From the NCBI RefSeq assembly GCF_001592005.1, contig NZ_BCVZ01000014.1, positions 1-64,000 on the forward strand: a stretch of 64,000 bases of DNA, given 5' to 3'. The notes under the pieces were generated by a model. It did not search any database. It saw nothing but the letters and a program-made list of their open reading frames with translations, and was not told where the DNA came from. Positions 1 to 7,661 of the stretch are shown in pieces. This DNA comes from Bacillus sonorensis NBRC 101234 = KCTC 13918 (GTDB taxonomy: Bacteria > Bacillota > Bacilli > Bacillales > Bacillaceae). Position 1 is the first letter of the stretch, and each line of letters opens with the position of its first letter. The translations under genes and the position numbers were made by a program.

Positions 1-2200
1 CGACATACGTCAGGCCGGCTGGAAGTTTATCGGAAATGGTCAGATCCTCTATCGTGCTCTCCGTAATTTTATTTCTGGTCTTGATCGTGTAGACTACCGT
101 GTCTCCCACTTCAAATTTTTCCTTGTCCGCATCAAGGTTCTTCGCCGTTTTCTCTGACTCTAACACAGGATCCCGCGGATATACTTTGACCTCATGGTTT
201 GGTTTATTAGGCTTGTCAACATTGTCACCGCCGACGTTTGCCGTATTGACAATATCTTTCCCTGCCTGTCCAGGCAGAACCTTCACTTCAAATGTCACAT
301 TATGCCATTCCATGTCGGTGATATCGCCGAATTGACCATCCAGTTTGCCGTCGGCGTAATAGCCCTTGTCATCATCCTTGGCATCAGTTACCGCAGTGCC
401 GTCCACTTTCAATGTGCCCGGGACGTATTCCAATCCTTCCGGAATCGCGTCAGAGATGGTAAGGTTTTTCACCAGACTGTCTTCAGAAATATTTCGGGTC
501 TGAATCGTGTACAGGAGCGTGTCCCCGACTTCAGGGTGGTCTGCGTCTGTATTTCCATCAGCTTTTTCCTGAATGGACGCCGTTTTCTTTGACTCCAGCT
601 CCGGATTTCGCGGATAGACTTTGACCTCGTGATTCGGCTTATCTGGTTTGTCAATATTGTCACCTGTCACGTTTGCGGTGTTGACGATATCTTTACCGGA
701 TTGGCCGGACTTTACCTTCGCTTCGAATGTCACGGTGTGCCATTCGGTATCATTGACATTCCCAAATTGGCCTGCCGCTTTGCCGTCGGCATAATGTCCC
801 TTATCGCCGTCTTTGGCATCGCTCACCGCAGTGCCGTCCACTTTCAGTGTGCCCGGGACATATTCCAATCCTTCTGGAATGGCATCTGAAATGACAAGAT
901 TTTTCACTTGACTGTCTTCAAGCGTGTTTCGTGTTTGAATCGTGTACAGAAGCGTATCTCCCACTTCCGGATGATCCGCATCGGTGTTCCCAGCCGCTTT
1001 TTGTTGAATGGATGCCGTTTTCTTTGATTCCAGCTTAGGCTCATTAAAGATGATCGGCGTCGTCACTTCATTTGATTCCGTTTGTTCATTTTTGTTCGTC
1101 AACAAATTATTGTAGTTAATTTGCGCCTTATTGTTGACTTTTGTAACGGCATAATCCGTCTTCGTCTTCACCTTAAATTGTACGGTGACTCCATTAGGCA
1201 ATTGGGTTGTATTTGGCAAATTGCCGAGCTTGGCGTTGACCTTTTTACCGTCAAAATGGCCTTCATCATTATCGGCCGCATCCGTTAGATTTTTTGTGGT
1301 CGAACCGTTGATCAATTTTAATGATCCAGGGACATATTCCGTTCCTTCCGGGATCAGATCTGAGAAGTTCGCATTTGAGGCGATATCTCCGCCTTCGTTT
1401 TTGACTTGAACCGAATATGTCAGCTCATCGCCGGCATGCACCTCTCCCTGTGGAGAAACCGTTTTATTCGCAGTTACGCACGGCTCTGTACCAAGGAAGA
1501 TATCGTCCAAAAAGTTGCCGGCTCCTATGCTTCCGCTGGCTACGCTAACAGCCTCAAAACCGAATCTTGTTGTTGTTTGCCCTGCTGGAACCGTATAAGC
1601 CCCCGTATAAGTTCCCCATTTGGTGTTTCCATCAGACATTTTTCTTTGCACCACGGTATCGTAAGGGTTAGCCGTTGCTGCACCAATGCGGAGCTGCATG
1701 GTATCAACCCCTCCGCGCCCCATGTGCGATAAGCGCCAGTAGATGGTCTGTCCAGGCGTTGTCTTGACATCTTGATACAACATGCCATTTTCATAAGCGT
1801 TTAGTTCCGCCCATCTATTTCCATCAGGAGGAGCCGGATAATTTTTCACTCCGGCGGGGTAATCCTGCCGATGATTCCATATCTCAATTACTTTCTGGCC
1901 TGTAGGTGAAGCATTATCGGTTGTCTTCCACCCTGGAACCTCGGATTCCAGGAAAAAGTAAGGTGCACCGGCAGATCCCTTGGCAGGACCTTGTTCAAAG
2001 CTGCCGTTAATCAGTGCAACCGGTGCCGGGCAAGCATCTACTGCCGCCGGGGTTACCCCGGTATTATCCTCAGCATGGATCTGCTGAGGTAAAACGGTCA
2101 GCAGATTGCTGACGACTAATAAAAAGACCGCTAATAGCATGAAACTTTTTTTGATCTGCATTTTGCAAGACCTAGGAATAAAGCCCTTTCGCATCAACAT
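1..2200 (-). CDS. Large secreted surface protein with DUF11-type repeats (3' end outside window)
   Basis: This minus-strand reading frame is open to the left edge, so about 730 N-terminal residues are visible and the C-terminus is missing. It begins with a basic stretch, a hydrophobic core (MLLAVFLLVVSNLL) and a likely cleavage after QIHA, so it should be secreted. Next comes a region of roughly 200 residues rich in aromatic and Gly residues, resembling a beta-sandwich (NGSFEQG, GNRWAELNA, FLDDIFLG). After it are at least three DUF11/isopeptide-type repeats with the recurring pattern EVGDTLLYTIQTRN then ISDAIPEGLEYVPGTLKVDG. Two repeats are nearly identical at DNA level with a 435-bp period. 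Such proteins are usually cell-wall or fimbria-like surface proteins; an LPXTG anchor would lie outside the window. In-frame starts are ATG 2200, TTG 2197 and ATG 2194 after a GGAG; the exact choice is uncertain. Function is unknown; adhesion is inference. Confidence 0.8.
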   Translation of the reverse strand, partial: MLMRKGFIPRSCKMQIKKSFMLLAVFLLVVSNLLTVLPQQIHAEDNTGVTPAAVDACPAPVALINGSFEQGPAKGSAGAPYFFLESEVPGWKTTDNASPTGQKVIEIWNHRQDYPAGVKNYPAPPDGNRWAELNAYENGMLYQDVKTTPGQTIYWRLSHMGRGGVDTMQLRIGAATANPYDTVVQRKMSDGNTKWGTYTGAYTVPAGQTTTRFGFEAVSVASGSIGAGNFLDDIFLGTEPCVTANKTVSPQGEVHAGDELTYSVQVKNEGGDIASNANFSDLIPEGTEYVPGSLKLINGSTTKNLTDAADNDEGHFDGKKVNAKLGNLPNTTQLPNGVTVQFKVKTKTDYAVTKVNNKAQINYNNLLTNKNEQTESNEVTTPIIFNEPKLESKKTASIQQKAAGNTDADHPEVGDTLLYTIQTRNTLEDSQVKNLVISDAIPEGLEYVPGTLKVDGTAVSDAKDGDKGHYADGKAAGQFGNVNDTEWHTVTFEAKVKSGQSGKDIVNTANVTGDNIDKPDKPNHEVKVYPRNPELESKKTASIQEKADGNTDADHPEVGDTLLYTIQTRNISEDSLVKNLTISDAIPEGLEYVPGTLKVDGTAVTDAKDDDKGYYADGKLDGQFGDITDMEWHNVTFEVKVLPGQAGKDIVNTANVGGDNVDKPNKPNHEVKVYPRDPVLESEKTAKNLDADKEKFEVGDTVVYTIKTRNKITESTIEDLTISDKLPAGLTYV
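391..870 (-). repeat. Tandem coding repeat, 435-bp period
   Basis: The stretch beginning GTCCACTTTC at 401 recurs at 836, an offset of 435 bp or 145 codons, with near-identical flanks. It encodes successive DUF11-like domains of the surface protein. A more diverged third unit lies at about 1060-1440. Such in-frame repeats can expand or contract by recombination. Confidence 0.8.
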
Positions 2201-2852
2201 CTCACTCCAATAGTCCTTTTTTAAAACATGACATTTACCATAATCGATACGCAAGATTCCAAATATTAATAATATTTCGAAATTTATTCTTAATATGACC
2301 CCCTTTCGGTGATTAAAATATAACAAAATAGTTCTATTATTCACAATGTGACAAAATATTCATATTTTTTCGTATATTGTAGATTATTGACGAAAAAAAT
2401 GGCTTTTATAGCCCTTGAACCTGCTTTTTTGCAGTCATTAGGTGAAAGGGGATTTAGATCGCAGTATCGTTCGTTGCTTACATCAGCAGTGTTTTTTATA
2501 TCATTTTCAGCTTATCCAGCCGAAACGTTTTTTCTGGGATAAATGACTTATGATGGATTTTTTAATGAACAGAGGAATGTCTTATTTTATCAAGTCATCA
2601 TGATGTTTTTACCTGTTACCACTACTGTTTTCAGGCTATTTATCTACTAAAAACAAAAAAACAAGCTGTTCCTCAAGGATCATCTTATAATAAAACCTGA
2701 ATGTTTTGATTGTCGATTGAGCACAAATGATGGTACTTCATATTTACAAAATTGGTCTGAATCCGACATCACATTTTGTCGATTTATTTCCACAAAAGGA
2801 ATTCCAAAAAAAGGTATAATTAAAATTGATACTACGATGAACAGGGGGAATT
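2201..2852. other. AT-rich intergenic region between divergent secreted-protein genes
   Basis: About 650 bp without a convincing gene. The longest open stretch (2348-2542, plus) lacks a ribosome-binding site and looks like chance coding. The region is strongly AT-rich. It ends with a clear -10-like TATAAT at 2815-2820 serving the plus-strand gene, without a good -35 at the usual distance. The promoter of the large minus-strand gene should also lie here, but I could not place it. Confidence 0.5.
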
Positions 2853-2855
2853 TTG

Positions 2856-3569
2856 TTGAAAAAATGGTTGATGGCAAGTGCAGTTGGTATAGCGATGCTT
2901 TTCGCAGCATTTTCTGCGGGGATACCGGGTCTTCCAGGAGCAGACACTCACGTCGCAAAAGCGGCTTCCCAGCTTCCTAATGGCATCGGCGGGCGCGCCT
3001 ACCTGAACAGTACAGGCTCTGTTTTCACGGCAAAAATTAAGCTTCCCGATACCATACAAATCAATAACGCTACCGCTTATATTTATTCCGGGTTCCGCGC
3101 GAAAAATGGAACAGAGTCAGATATCGGTCTTCAATACAGCACCCTGTACAAAGTCTGGAAGCCGCTCATGAAGGTCGGTGCAAAAAATGAGGAAACGTAT
3201 ATCGAGGGAAAAGACCAATTCACGAATCATAAAGGCTTCCGTCCTGGGAGCACGGTGCAAATGACGATCTATAAAAACATGAACGGCAATACCCGCGCCA
3301 CCTTCTGGGGAACGAACAATGAGGGCTACACCGGACGAATCATCATGGAAATTCAAGGAACGAACGTCGGCACTCTTTTAAAATGGAAAACGCTTGCCAC
3401 CGCAGCGGTGTCGTCTGAGAGCCAGCGATCTTCCATCAAAGCCGATTTTTCTGCCTCTTTTACCAATATCACAATCGATCAAAAGGCGGTCACACCTGTC
3501 GTCGATACACAGGATTTTGCAAAGGTTGTCCCTTCCGGCAACAATGTCAAGATTTGCGTGAAGAAATAA
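2856..3569 (+). CDS. YrpD-like secreted protein
   Basis: Predicted secreted protein of 237 residues. The N-terminus [16 protein letters not shown] and the following hydrophobic stretch form a signal peptide, probably cleaved near HVAKA. The mature part contains [19 protein letters not shown] and many beta-type segments, resembling B. subtilis YrpD, an extracellular protein of unknown function. Start: two adjacent TTG codons occur at 2853 and 2856; the AGGGGG at 2843-2848 is 7 bases from the second, which I prefer. It is transcribed alone and ends at a strong hairpin shared with the convergent FabZ-like gene. No catalytic motif is visible. Assignment to the YrpD family is from remembered sequence similarity. 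Confidence 0.75.
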   Translation: MKKWLMASAVGIAMLFAAFSAGIPGLPGADTHVAKAASQLPNGIGGRAYLNSTGSVFTAKIKLPDTIQINNATAYIYSGFRAKNGTESDIGLQYSTLYKVWKPLMKVGAKNEETYIEGKDQFTNHKGFRPGSTVQMTIYKNMNGNTRATFWGTNNEGYTGRIIMEIQGTNVGTLLKWKTLATAAVSSESQRSSIKADFSASFTNITIDQKAVTPVVDTQDFAKVVPSGNNVKICVKK

Positions 3570-3582
3570 CGAAAAACGGCAT

Positions 3583-3614
3583 AAGGCCGCCGGCAATGCC
3601 GGGCGGCCTTTTCC
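3583..3614. terminator. Bidirectional Rho-independent terminator
   Basis: GGCCGCCGGCA and TGCCGGGCGGCC form a long GC-rich stem with a very short loop, flanked by A-rich sequence on the left and T-rich on the right. It sits between two convergent genes. Confidence 0.85.
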
Positions 3615-3616
3615 TG

Positions 3617-4024
3617 TTATTTTCCGCTTTCTATAAAAATCCCCAGTTCGGCTTCCGCAATTTTTCTGCCGTTTACAGACGCCTGTCCTTTCCCAAATAA
3701 AAATCCCCGTTTATAGCGCGTCACTTCAAAATAAAGATCAAGCTTGTCCCCAGGAAGCGCCTGTCCGCTGGATTCAGCCTTTTTGACAGAAGAAAGAAAT
3801 CCGAGCTCAGTGCGATCCCCCATGGCGGTAAACGCCGCGATTTGCGCCAGTGCTTCGATGATAAGGGAAAACGGCATATCCTTTTGGGTTTCCGTTATAA
3901 ACCAGTCGTTTTCCGATATCAATTTATACCCTTGCGCCGATTTTCCCGGTTCATTTTCGACAACGCGGTCTACCAATAAAAATGGGTATTGGTGCGGCAG
4001 TGCATTCATCTTCACAGTCTTCAT
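3617..4024 (-). CDS. FabZ-like 3-hydroxyacyl-ACP dehydratase (hotdog fold), solo paralogue
   Basis: A 135-residue hotdog-fold protein. The motif LPHQYPFLLVDRV carries the catalytic His (H11), and MPFSLIIEALAQ carries the catalytic Glu (E57); both match the FabZ active site, so activity on a 3-hydroxyacyl thioester is plausible. It is close to the usual FabZ length (about 140). It is not next to other fatty-acid genes and stands alone, divergent from the VOC gene and convergent with the YrpD-like gene. Housekeeping FabZ of Bacillus lies elsewhere, so this is probably an accessory paralogue with an unknown acyl carrier or substrate. The start ATG at 4024 gives MKTVKMNALPHQ. The family call is firm; the physiological role is not known. 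Confidence 0.8.
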   Translation of the reverse strand: MKTVKMNALPHQYPFLLVDRVVENEPGKSAQGYKLISENDWFITETQKDMPFSLIIEALAQIAAFTAMGDRTELGFLSSVKKAESSGQALPGDKLDLYFEVTRYKRGFLFGKGQASVNGRKIAEAELGIFIESGK

Positions 4025-4108
4025 CCTTTTTATTCTTATTATACCGCAACCCGTACGTGATCACTTCTCTTATCTTAGGTATACTAAGAAAAAAAGGAGG
4101 AATCCGAA

Positions 4109-4507
4109 TTGAAAAGCGCAAATCCTTATCTTTTTATCGACGGCTGTCAAGAAGCGGTCGCATTTTATCAAGAAGCATTGGGCGGAGACATTCGAAATGT
4201 CCAGCTTGCTGACGGCGTCGAAATGTTCAAGGGGCACGAAGGAAAATATCTGCATGCCGAGCTTCATCTCGGAGACAGCATCATCCATTTTTCTGACGTT
4301 TTTGGACAGGTTGAAAAAGGAGACCATGTCAGCATCACATTGGAGTGTGAAAGCGAGGATGAAATCCGCCGGGTATATGATATGCTGAAAAGCGGCGGAC
4401 ATGCGGCTCTGGAACTGCAAAAAACGTTTTGGGGCGCTCTTCATGCCAATGTGACCGACAAATATGGGGTCAAATGGCTGCTGAATTATCAAATGCCTGA
4501 AAGCTGA
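4109..4507 (+). CDS. VOC (glyoxalase/bleomycin-resistance fold) family protein, PhnB-like
   Basis: A 132-residue protein with the pattern of the PhnB/YjdN-type VOC family: NPYLFIDGCQEAVAFYQEALGG at the N-terminus, GDSIIHFSD in the middle and WGALHANVTDKYGVKWLLNY at the end. The family holds small dimeric metal-dependent or metal-free enzymes and binding proteins. Substrate cannot be deduced. It starts with TTG at 4109 after a strong AAAAAGGAGG with ideal spacing. It is monocistronic with its own terminator. A TATACT at 4080-4085 could be its -10 box; no good -35 was seen. Confidence 0.8.
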   Translation: MKSANPYLFIDGCQEAVAFYQEALGGDIRNVQLADGVEMFKGHEGKYLHAELHLGDSIIHFSDVFGQVEKGDHVSITLECESEDEIRRVYDMLKSGGHAALELQKTFWGALHANVTDKYGVKWLLNYQMPES

Positions 4508-4541
4508 CCGTTCTGTATGAAACAGAACGGCTCCCCTTTTT
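4508..4541 (+). terminator. Terminator after the VOC gene
   Basis: CCGTTCTGT and ACAGAACGG form a stem with a short loop, followed by CTCCCC and a T run. Confidence 0.75.
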
Positions 4542-4583
4542 ATCCGGCAGAGCGGTCTTTGCCCCGCTCTTGAAACACCTGTT

Positions 4584-4972
4584 TTGCGACATTCACTCCG
4601 TTCAACACTCGGGGAAACCCGAATAGAGGCCGTTACAGTCCGAAAGTATTCAAAGCTGCTTGAGTCTCACGGCTATTCTTTCGAACGCGATACCAAGGGA
4701 TGGCGCCTCTTAAGCAAGAATGATTTATCCGCTATCGAGAACCTCTACAGCATGAACAAACCGGACGGCCACCCCCTTAAAAAAGCCGCTGAACATATAG
4801 CGCATCTGTATCGACCAGAAGAATTCAATCAAAAAATATTAGAGCGTATTGAACGTTTCGAACACGGCAGCGGGAAAGGGAAGAAACGCTGATGAATTCT
4901 CTCCGCGAATAAGAAACTCAAAAAATGATTGCTGCAGCTCGCGAAAAAAAGTGGTGGCAATTCTGGAAGTAA
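4584..4972 (+). pseudogene. Decayed MerR-HTH/DUF3967-type DNA-binding protein gene
   Basis: An open stretch at 4584-4892 encodes a MerR-like helix-turn-helix remnant (TVRKYSKLLESHGYSFERDTKGWRLLSKNDL...), but its first residues are not family-like and no ribosome-binding site precedes the only candidate start. It stops at 4892. After a short gap, in a shifted frame with an in-frame stop at about 4911, the sequence codes for LRE-stop-ETQKMIAAAREKKWWQFWK, ending at 4972. The KKWWQFWK tail is typical of the C-terminus of DUF3967 proteins, which have a MerR-type HTH N-terminus and are common on Bacillus phages and plasmids. I infer one gene broken by an N-terminal loss, an internal deletion and a stop. 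It is probably a relic of a mobile element. Confidence 0.65.
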
Positions 4973-5076
4973 TAAAAAACCAGGGCCGGCGGGCAAACTG
5001 CAGCGCCACTTAGAAAAGATCGATGCGAAAATCGATTTTTACTCATCTTTTCAAAAAGGAAAGGACAAGCATTAAA
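4973..5076 (+). other. Possible continuation of decayed coding sequence
   Basis: In one frame this stretch reads KKPGPAGKLQRHLEKIDAKI... and ends in KGKDKH at a stop at about 5074, just before a terminator. It has coding-like composition but no start or ribosome-binding site. It may be the end of a further degraded gene; I do not recognise it. Confidence 0.3.
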
Positions 5077-5077
5077 A

Positions 5078-5107
5078 AAGCCGGGCATCATGTGCCCGGC
5101 AATTTTT
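5078..5107. terminator. Bidirectional terminator
   Basis: GCCGGGCA and TGCCCGGC form a perfect 8-bp stem, with A-rich sequence on the left and a T run on the right. It terminates the minus-strand transporter gene and any residual plus-strand transcription. Confidence 0.85.
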
Positions 5108-6751
5108 TTATGGCTTGAGCTGATCAGGAAAAACGGTCAGGTCCACTCCCCAAAGATGCGGGAGAATATAGAATACGGCTCCGATGATTAAGATTAATGT
5201 AAAGATGTTAATAACAAAGCCTGTTTTGACCATTTCGCTGATTTTAAGTTTTCCCGAGGCGAAAATAATCGCATTCGGCGGTGTTCCCACAGGAAGCATA
5301 AACGCGCAGTTCGCCGCCATTGCGGCAGGCACCATCAGCGCAAACGGATGCACATTGAGGGCCAGCGCAAGCGATGCCAGCACCGGCAGAATCATTGTAG
5401 CCGTTGCCGTATTTGACGTAATTTCAGTCAAGAATAGCACCAATGCTGTTGATACGATGACGATGACAACGAAATGAAACCCGTCTAATACGGTCAGCCT
5501 TCCGCCGATCCATTCCGCCAATCCCGTTTCTTTAAATCCGGCCGCCAGCGCGAGGCCGCCTCCGAACAGCAGCAGAATGCCCCACGGCAAATCTTTTGAC
5601 ACATTCCAGTCCAAAATCCGGCCGCCTTTATTCAGCGATGGGATCAGGAAAAGCAATGAAGCGGCAAAAATCGCAATCATCGTATCATCAATACCCGGTA
5701 TTTTTCCGTCCCACAGAAATGTTCTCGTTACCCACATAAACGCGGCAAAGCTGAAAATGAGGAGCACCATCGATTCTTCAAAACTGATTTTTCCAAGCTT
5801 TCTTTTTTCTGCTTGAATCAGTTCCTTCCCGCCCGGAAGCTGTTTCATCTGAATCGGATGAGCGACTTTTGTCAAGTACAGCCAGACAGCCAAAAGCAGA
5901 ATGACGACGACCGGAACGGCAAAAGCCATCCATCCGCCAAAGGAGATCTCAACTCCGTACAGCGTTTTAAAGCTGGCGGCCAAAATGAGATTCGGCGGCG
6001 TACCGATCAATGTCCCGAGACCGCCGATCGTCCCCGCGTAACCGATGCCGAAAATGAGCGCCTTTGAGAATTTTTCTTTTTCTGCCGCCAAATCCTTTCG
6101 TTCGGCTTTCATTACATCTGAGACTTGATAAATGATGGCAGTTCCAATCGGCAGCATCATCATCACCGCAGCGGTGTTTGACACCCACATGGACAAAAAG
6201 CCCGTCGCAGCCATAAACCCAAGGACGATTCTTGATGTGCTGGTCCCGACAACAGAAATGATGTGAAGCGCAATGCGTTTATGAAGATTCCATCGCTCCA
6301 TCGCAAGCGCAATCAAAAATCCTCCCAAAAATAAAAACACAATCGGATCGCCATAGCTTGCCGTGACAACAGATCCCTCCAGAGCTCCTGTCAGCGGAAG
6401 CAGCACGATCGGCAGCAAGGATGCCGCGGGAATCGGAACGGCTTCAGTGATCCACCAAGCAGCCACCCATAAGGTGGTGGCCAATACCATTCTCCCTTCA
6501 TGGCTCAAACCTTCCGGGAAAAAGAACAGAATAACGGCGAAAAACAATGCGGGCCCGAGCAGCAGGCCGATTTTCTGCGGCGTTTTATAGCCCGGCGGCA
6601 TGTCTTCTTTCATGATCTGATCGGTCGTTATATTCAATCCGGCCTCTTTTCCCGCCTTCATAGGCATGGTGAACAACAGCAGCCTTTTGGCCTCCCGGTG
6701 AGACTTCCAAAGCGCCCCCCATGCGGACGCAACGCTAGTTTTCATCAACAT
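5108..6751 (-). CDS. DASS (SLC13) family sodium/anion symporter
   Basis: A 547-residue polytopic membrane protein of the divalent anion:Na+ symporter family, which imports di- or tricarboxylates or sulfate. Two SNT motifs typical of the family are present, FLSMWVSNTAAVMM in the first half and FLTEITSNTATATMIL in the second, matching the inverted-repeat architecture. The family signature VPVGTPPNAIIFASG is also seen near the end (as LPVGTPPNAIIF). The N-terminal 60 residues are cytosolic and variable. In-frame ATGs at 6751 and 6745 both follow GAGGGGAAGGGG; a start further out at 6793 would swallow a cre site and is less likely. The divergent GntR regulator next door suggests induction by the substrate, and the cre site suggests repression in glucose. 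A dicarboxylate such as malate, fumarate or succinate is the best guess. Confidence 0.85.
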   Translation of the reverse strand: MLMKTSVASAWGALWKSHREAKRLLLFTMPMKAGKEAGLNITTDQIMKEDMPPGYKTPQKIGLLLGPALFFAVILFFFPEGLSHEGRMVLATTLWVAAWWITEAVPIPAASLLPIVLLPLTGALEGSVVTASYGDPIVFLFLGGFLIALAMERWNLHKRIALHIISVVGTSTSRIVLGFMAATGFLSMWVSNTAAVMMMLPIGTAIIYQVSDVMKAERKDLAAEKEKFSKALIFGIGYAGTIGGLGTLIGTPPNLILAASFKTLYGVEISFGGWMAFAVPVVVILLLAVWLYLTKVAHPIQMKQLPGGKELIQAEKRKLGKISFEESMVLLIFSFAAFMWVTRTFLWDGKIPGIDDTMIAIFAASLLFLIPSLNKGGRILDWNVSKDLPWGILLLFGGGLALAAGFKETGLAEWIGGRLTVLDGFHFVVIVIVSTALVLFLTEITSNTATATMILPVLASLALALNVHPFALMVPAAMAANCAFMLPVGTPPNAIIFASGKLKISEMVKTGFVINIFTLILIIGAVFYILPHLWGVDLTVFPDQLKP

Positions 6752-6768
6752 CCCCTTCCCCTCTGTCG

Positions 6769-6782
6769 TTAAAGCGCTTACA
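6769..6782 (-). promoter_or_regulatory. cre site (CcpA) upstream of the DASS transporter gene
   Basis: On the minus strand the sequence is TGTAAGCGCTTTAA, which agrees with the 14-base cre consensus TGWAANCGNTNWCA at 13 positions. It lies 18 bp before the start codon, where CcpA binding would block transcription. The identical 14-mer lies upstream of the sugar ABC operon at 63642. Confidence 0.75.
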
Positions 6783-6809
6783 ATAGTAGTCAAATAGAAA
6801 AACTGCCGA

Positions 6810-6819
6810 CTGTCGACAG
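6810..6819. promoter_or_regulatory. Palindrome CTGTCGACAG, candidate GntR operator
   Basis: A perfect 10-bp palindrome lies in the divergent control region between the transporter and the GntR-type regulator. It is next to an AT-rich element (TATAATTTTATTATA, 6822-6836) that could hold -10 boxes. Assignment as the regulator's operator is inference. Confidence 0.4.
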
Positions 6820-6969
6820 GTTATAATTTTATTATAGCTGACCGTTGGTAGCAGTCAATCTTTTTTGTCACAAAATGGTCAATTTTATGGTAGATTAAGG
6901 AGTGTTGTCATACCGATTGCTGTTCGGTTTGCCGGCCCTTTGACAGTAAAAATGAAAGAGGTGTTCATC

Positions 6970-7647
6970 GTGACTTTTTCAATCCAGCGTCCCGTCTCTT
7001 ACCATGATCAGGTTCACCGCTATTTAAAAGATATGATTATAAAAGGAAGGTATCAGCCGGGCGAACGGATCTATGAATCTAAAATCGCCAAAGAACTGCA
7101 AGTGAGCCGCAGCCCTGTAAGGGAAGCCATTCGGACGCTTGAACAGGAAGGACTGCTTTTGATTGATGAGAAATCCAAAATTACAGTTTACGAGCCAACG
7201 CTGAAAGATTTGGAAGACATTTATCAGTGCCGGCAAGCGCTTGAATCTCTTGCCGTGTCTTTGGCAACCCAGTCTGCCAAAAAGGAAACGCTCGAGCTCA
7301 TAGAAAGGACACTGCGCGAAGCAAACCGGGAATTTGAGCAAAACAGCTGCCAATCAGCTCAGGCTTTGCTCCATTTAAATACAAGGTTTCACGATTTGAT
7401 TATTGAAGCCAGCCAAAACAGACGTCTGCAAAAGCAGCTGCATGATTTGCGGTCACTGACTTTTTTTTACCGAAGCAAAAATATTGAAAAACGTGAACGC
7501 TGCTTTGAGATCATCAGCCAGCATCAGGGCATTTACCGCAGCATGCGGCAAAGAGACGAAGCAAAAGCGGCAGAATTGATGAGAAGACATATTGAAGCAG
7601 ATCTTTGCTATTTAAAAACGGTGCTGTTCGGCGAAAAAAGCGAATGA
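6970..7647 (+). CDS. GntR family regulator, FadR/FCD subfamily
   Basis: A 225-residue regulator. Residues 10-75 form a winged HTH (ERIYESKIAKELQVSRSPVREAIRTLEQEGLL), followed by an all-helical FCD ligand domain. The usual metal-binding pattern of FCD domains is only partly kept: NTRFHDLI has Asn where many members have Asp, while later His residues (HQGIYRSM, MRRHIE) are present. The GTG start at 6970 follows AAAGAGGTG with 6-7 bases spacing; upstream ATGs in frame have no ribosome-binding site. It is divergent from the DASS transporter and probably controls it, with an organic acid as likely ligand. The glycerophosphodiesterase gene follows after 14 bp and may be co-transcribed. Confidence 0.85.
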   Translation: MTFSIQRPVSYHDQVHRYLKDMIIKGRYQPGERIYESKIAKELQVSRSPVREAIRTLEQEGLLLIDEKSKITVYEPTLKDLEDIYQCRQALESLAVSLATQSAKKETLELIERTLREANREFEQNSCQSAQALLHLNTRFHDLIIEASQNRRLQKQLHDLRSLTFFYRSKNIEKRERCFEIISQHQGIYRSMRQRDEAKAAELMRRHIEADLCYLKTVLFGEKSE

Positions 7648-7661
7648 AGCAAGAGGGCATC

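Noticed and set aside
194-1732. Several plus-strand open frames inside the surface protein gene
   Set aside because: They are antisense to a long coherent minus-strand protein with repeats and signal peptide, and have no ribosome-binding sites. Their mutual similarity only mirrors the repeats on the other strand.
2348-2542. Plus-strand frame of 64 residues in the intergenic region
   Set aside because: No ribosome-binding site, AT-driven composition and no recognisable features.
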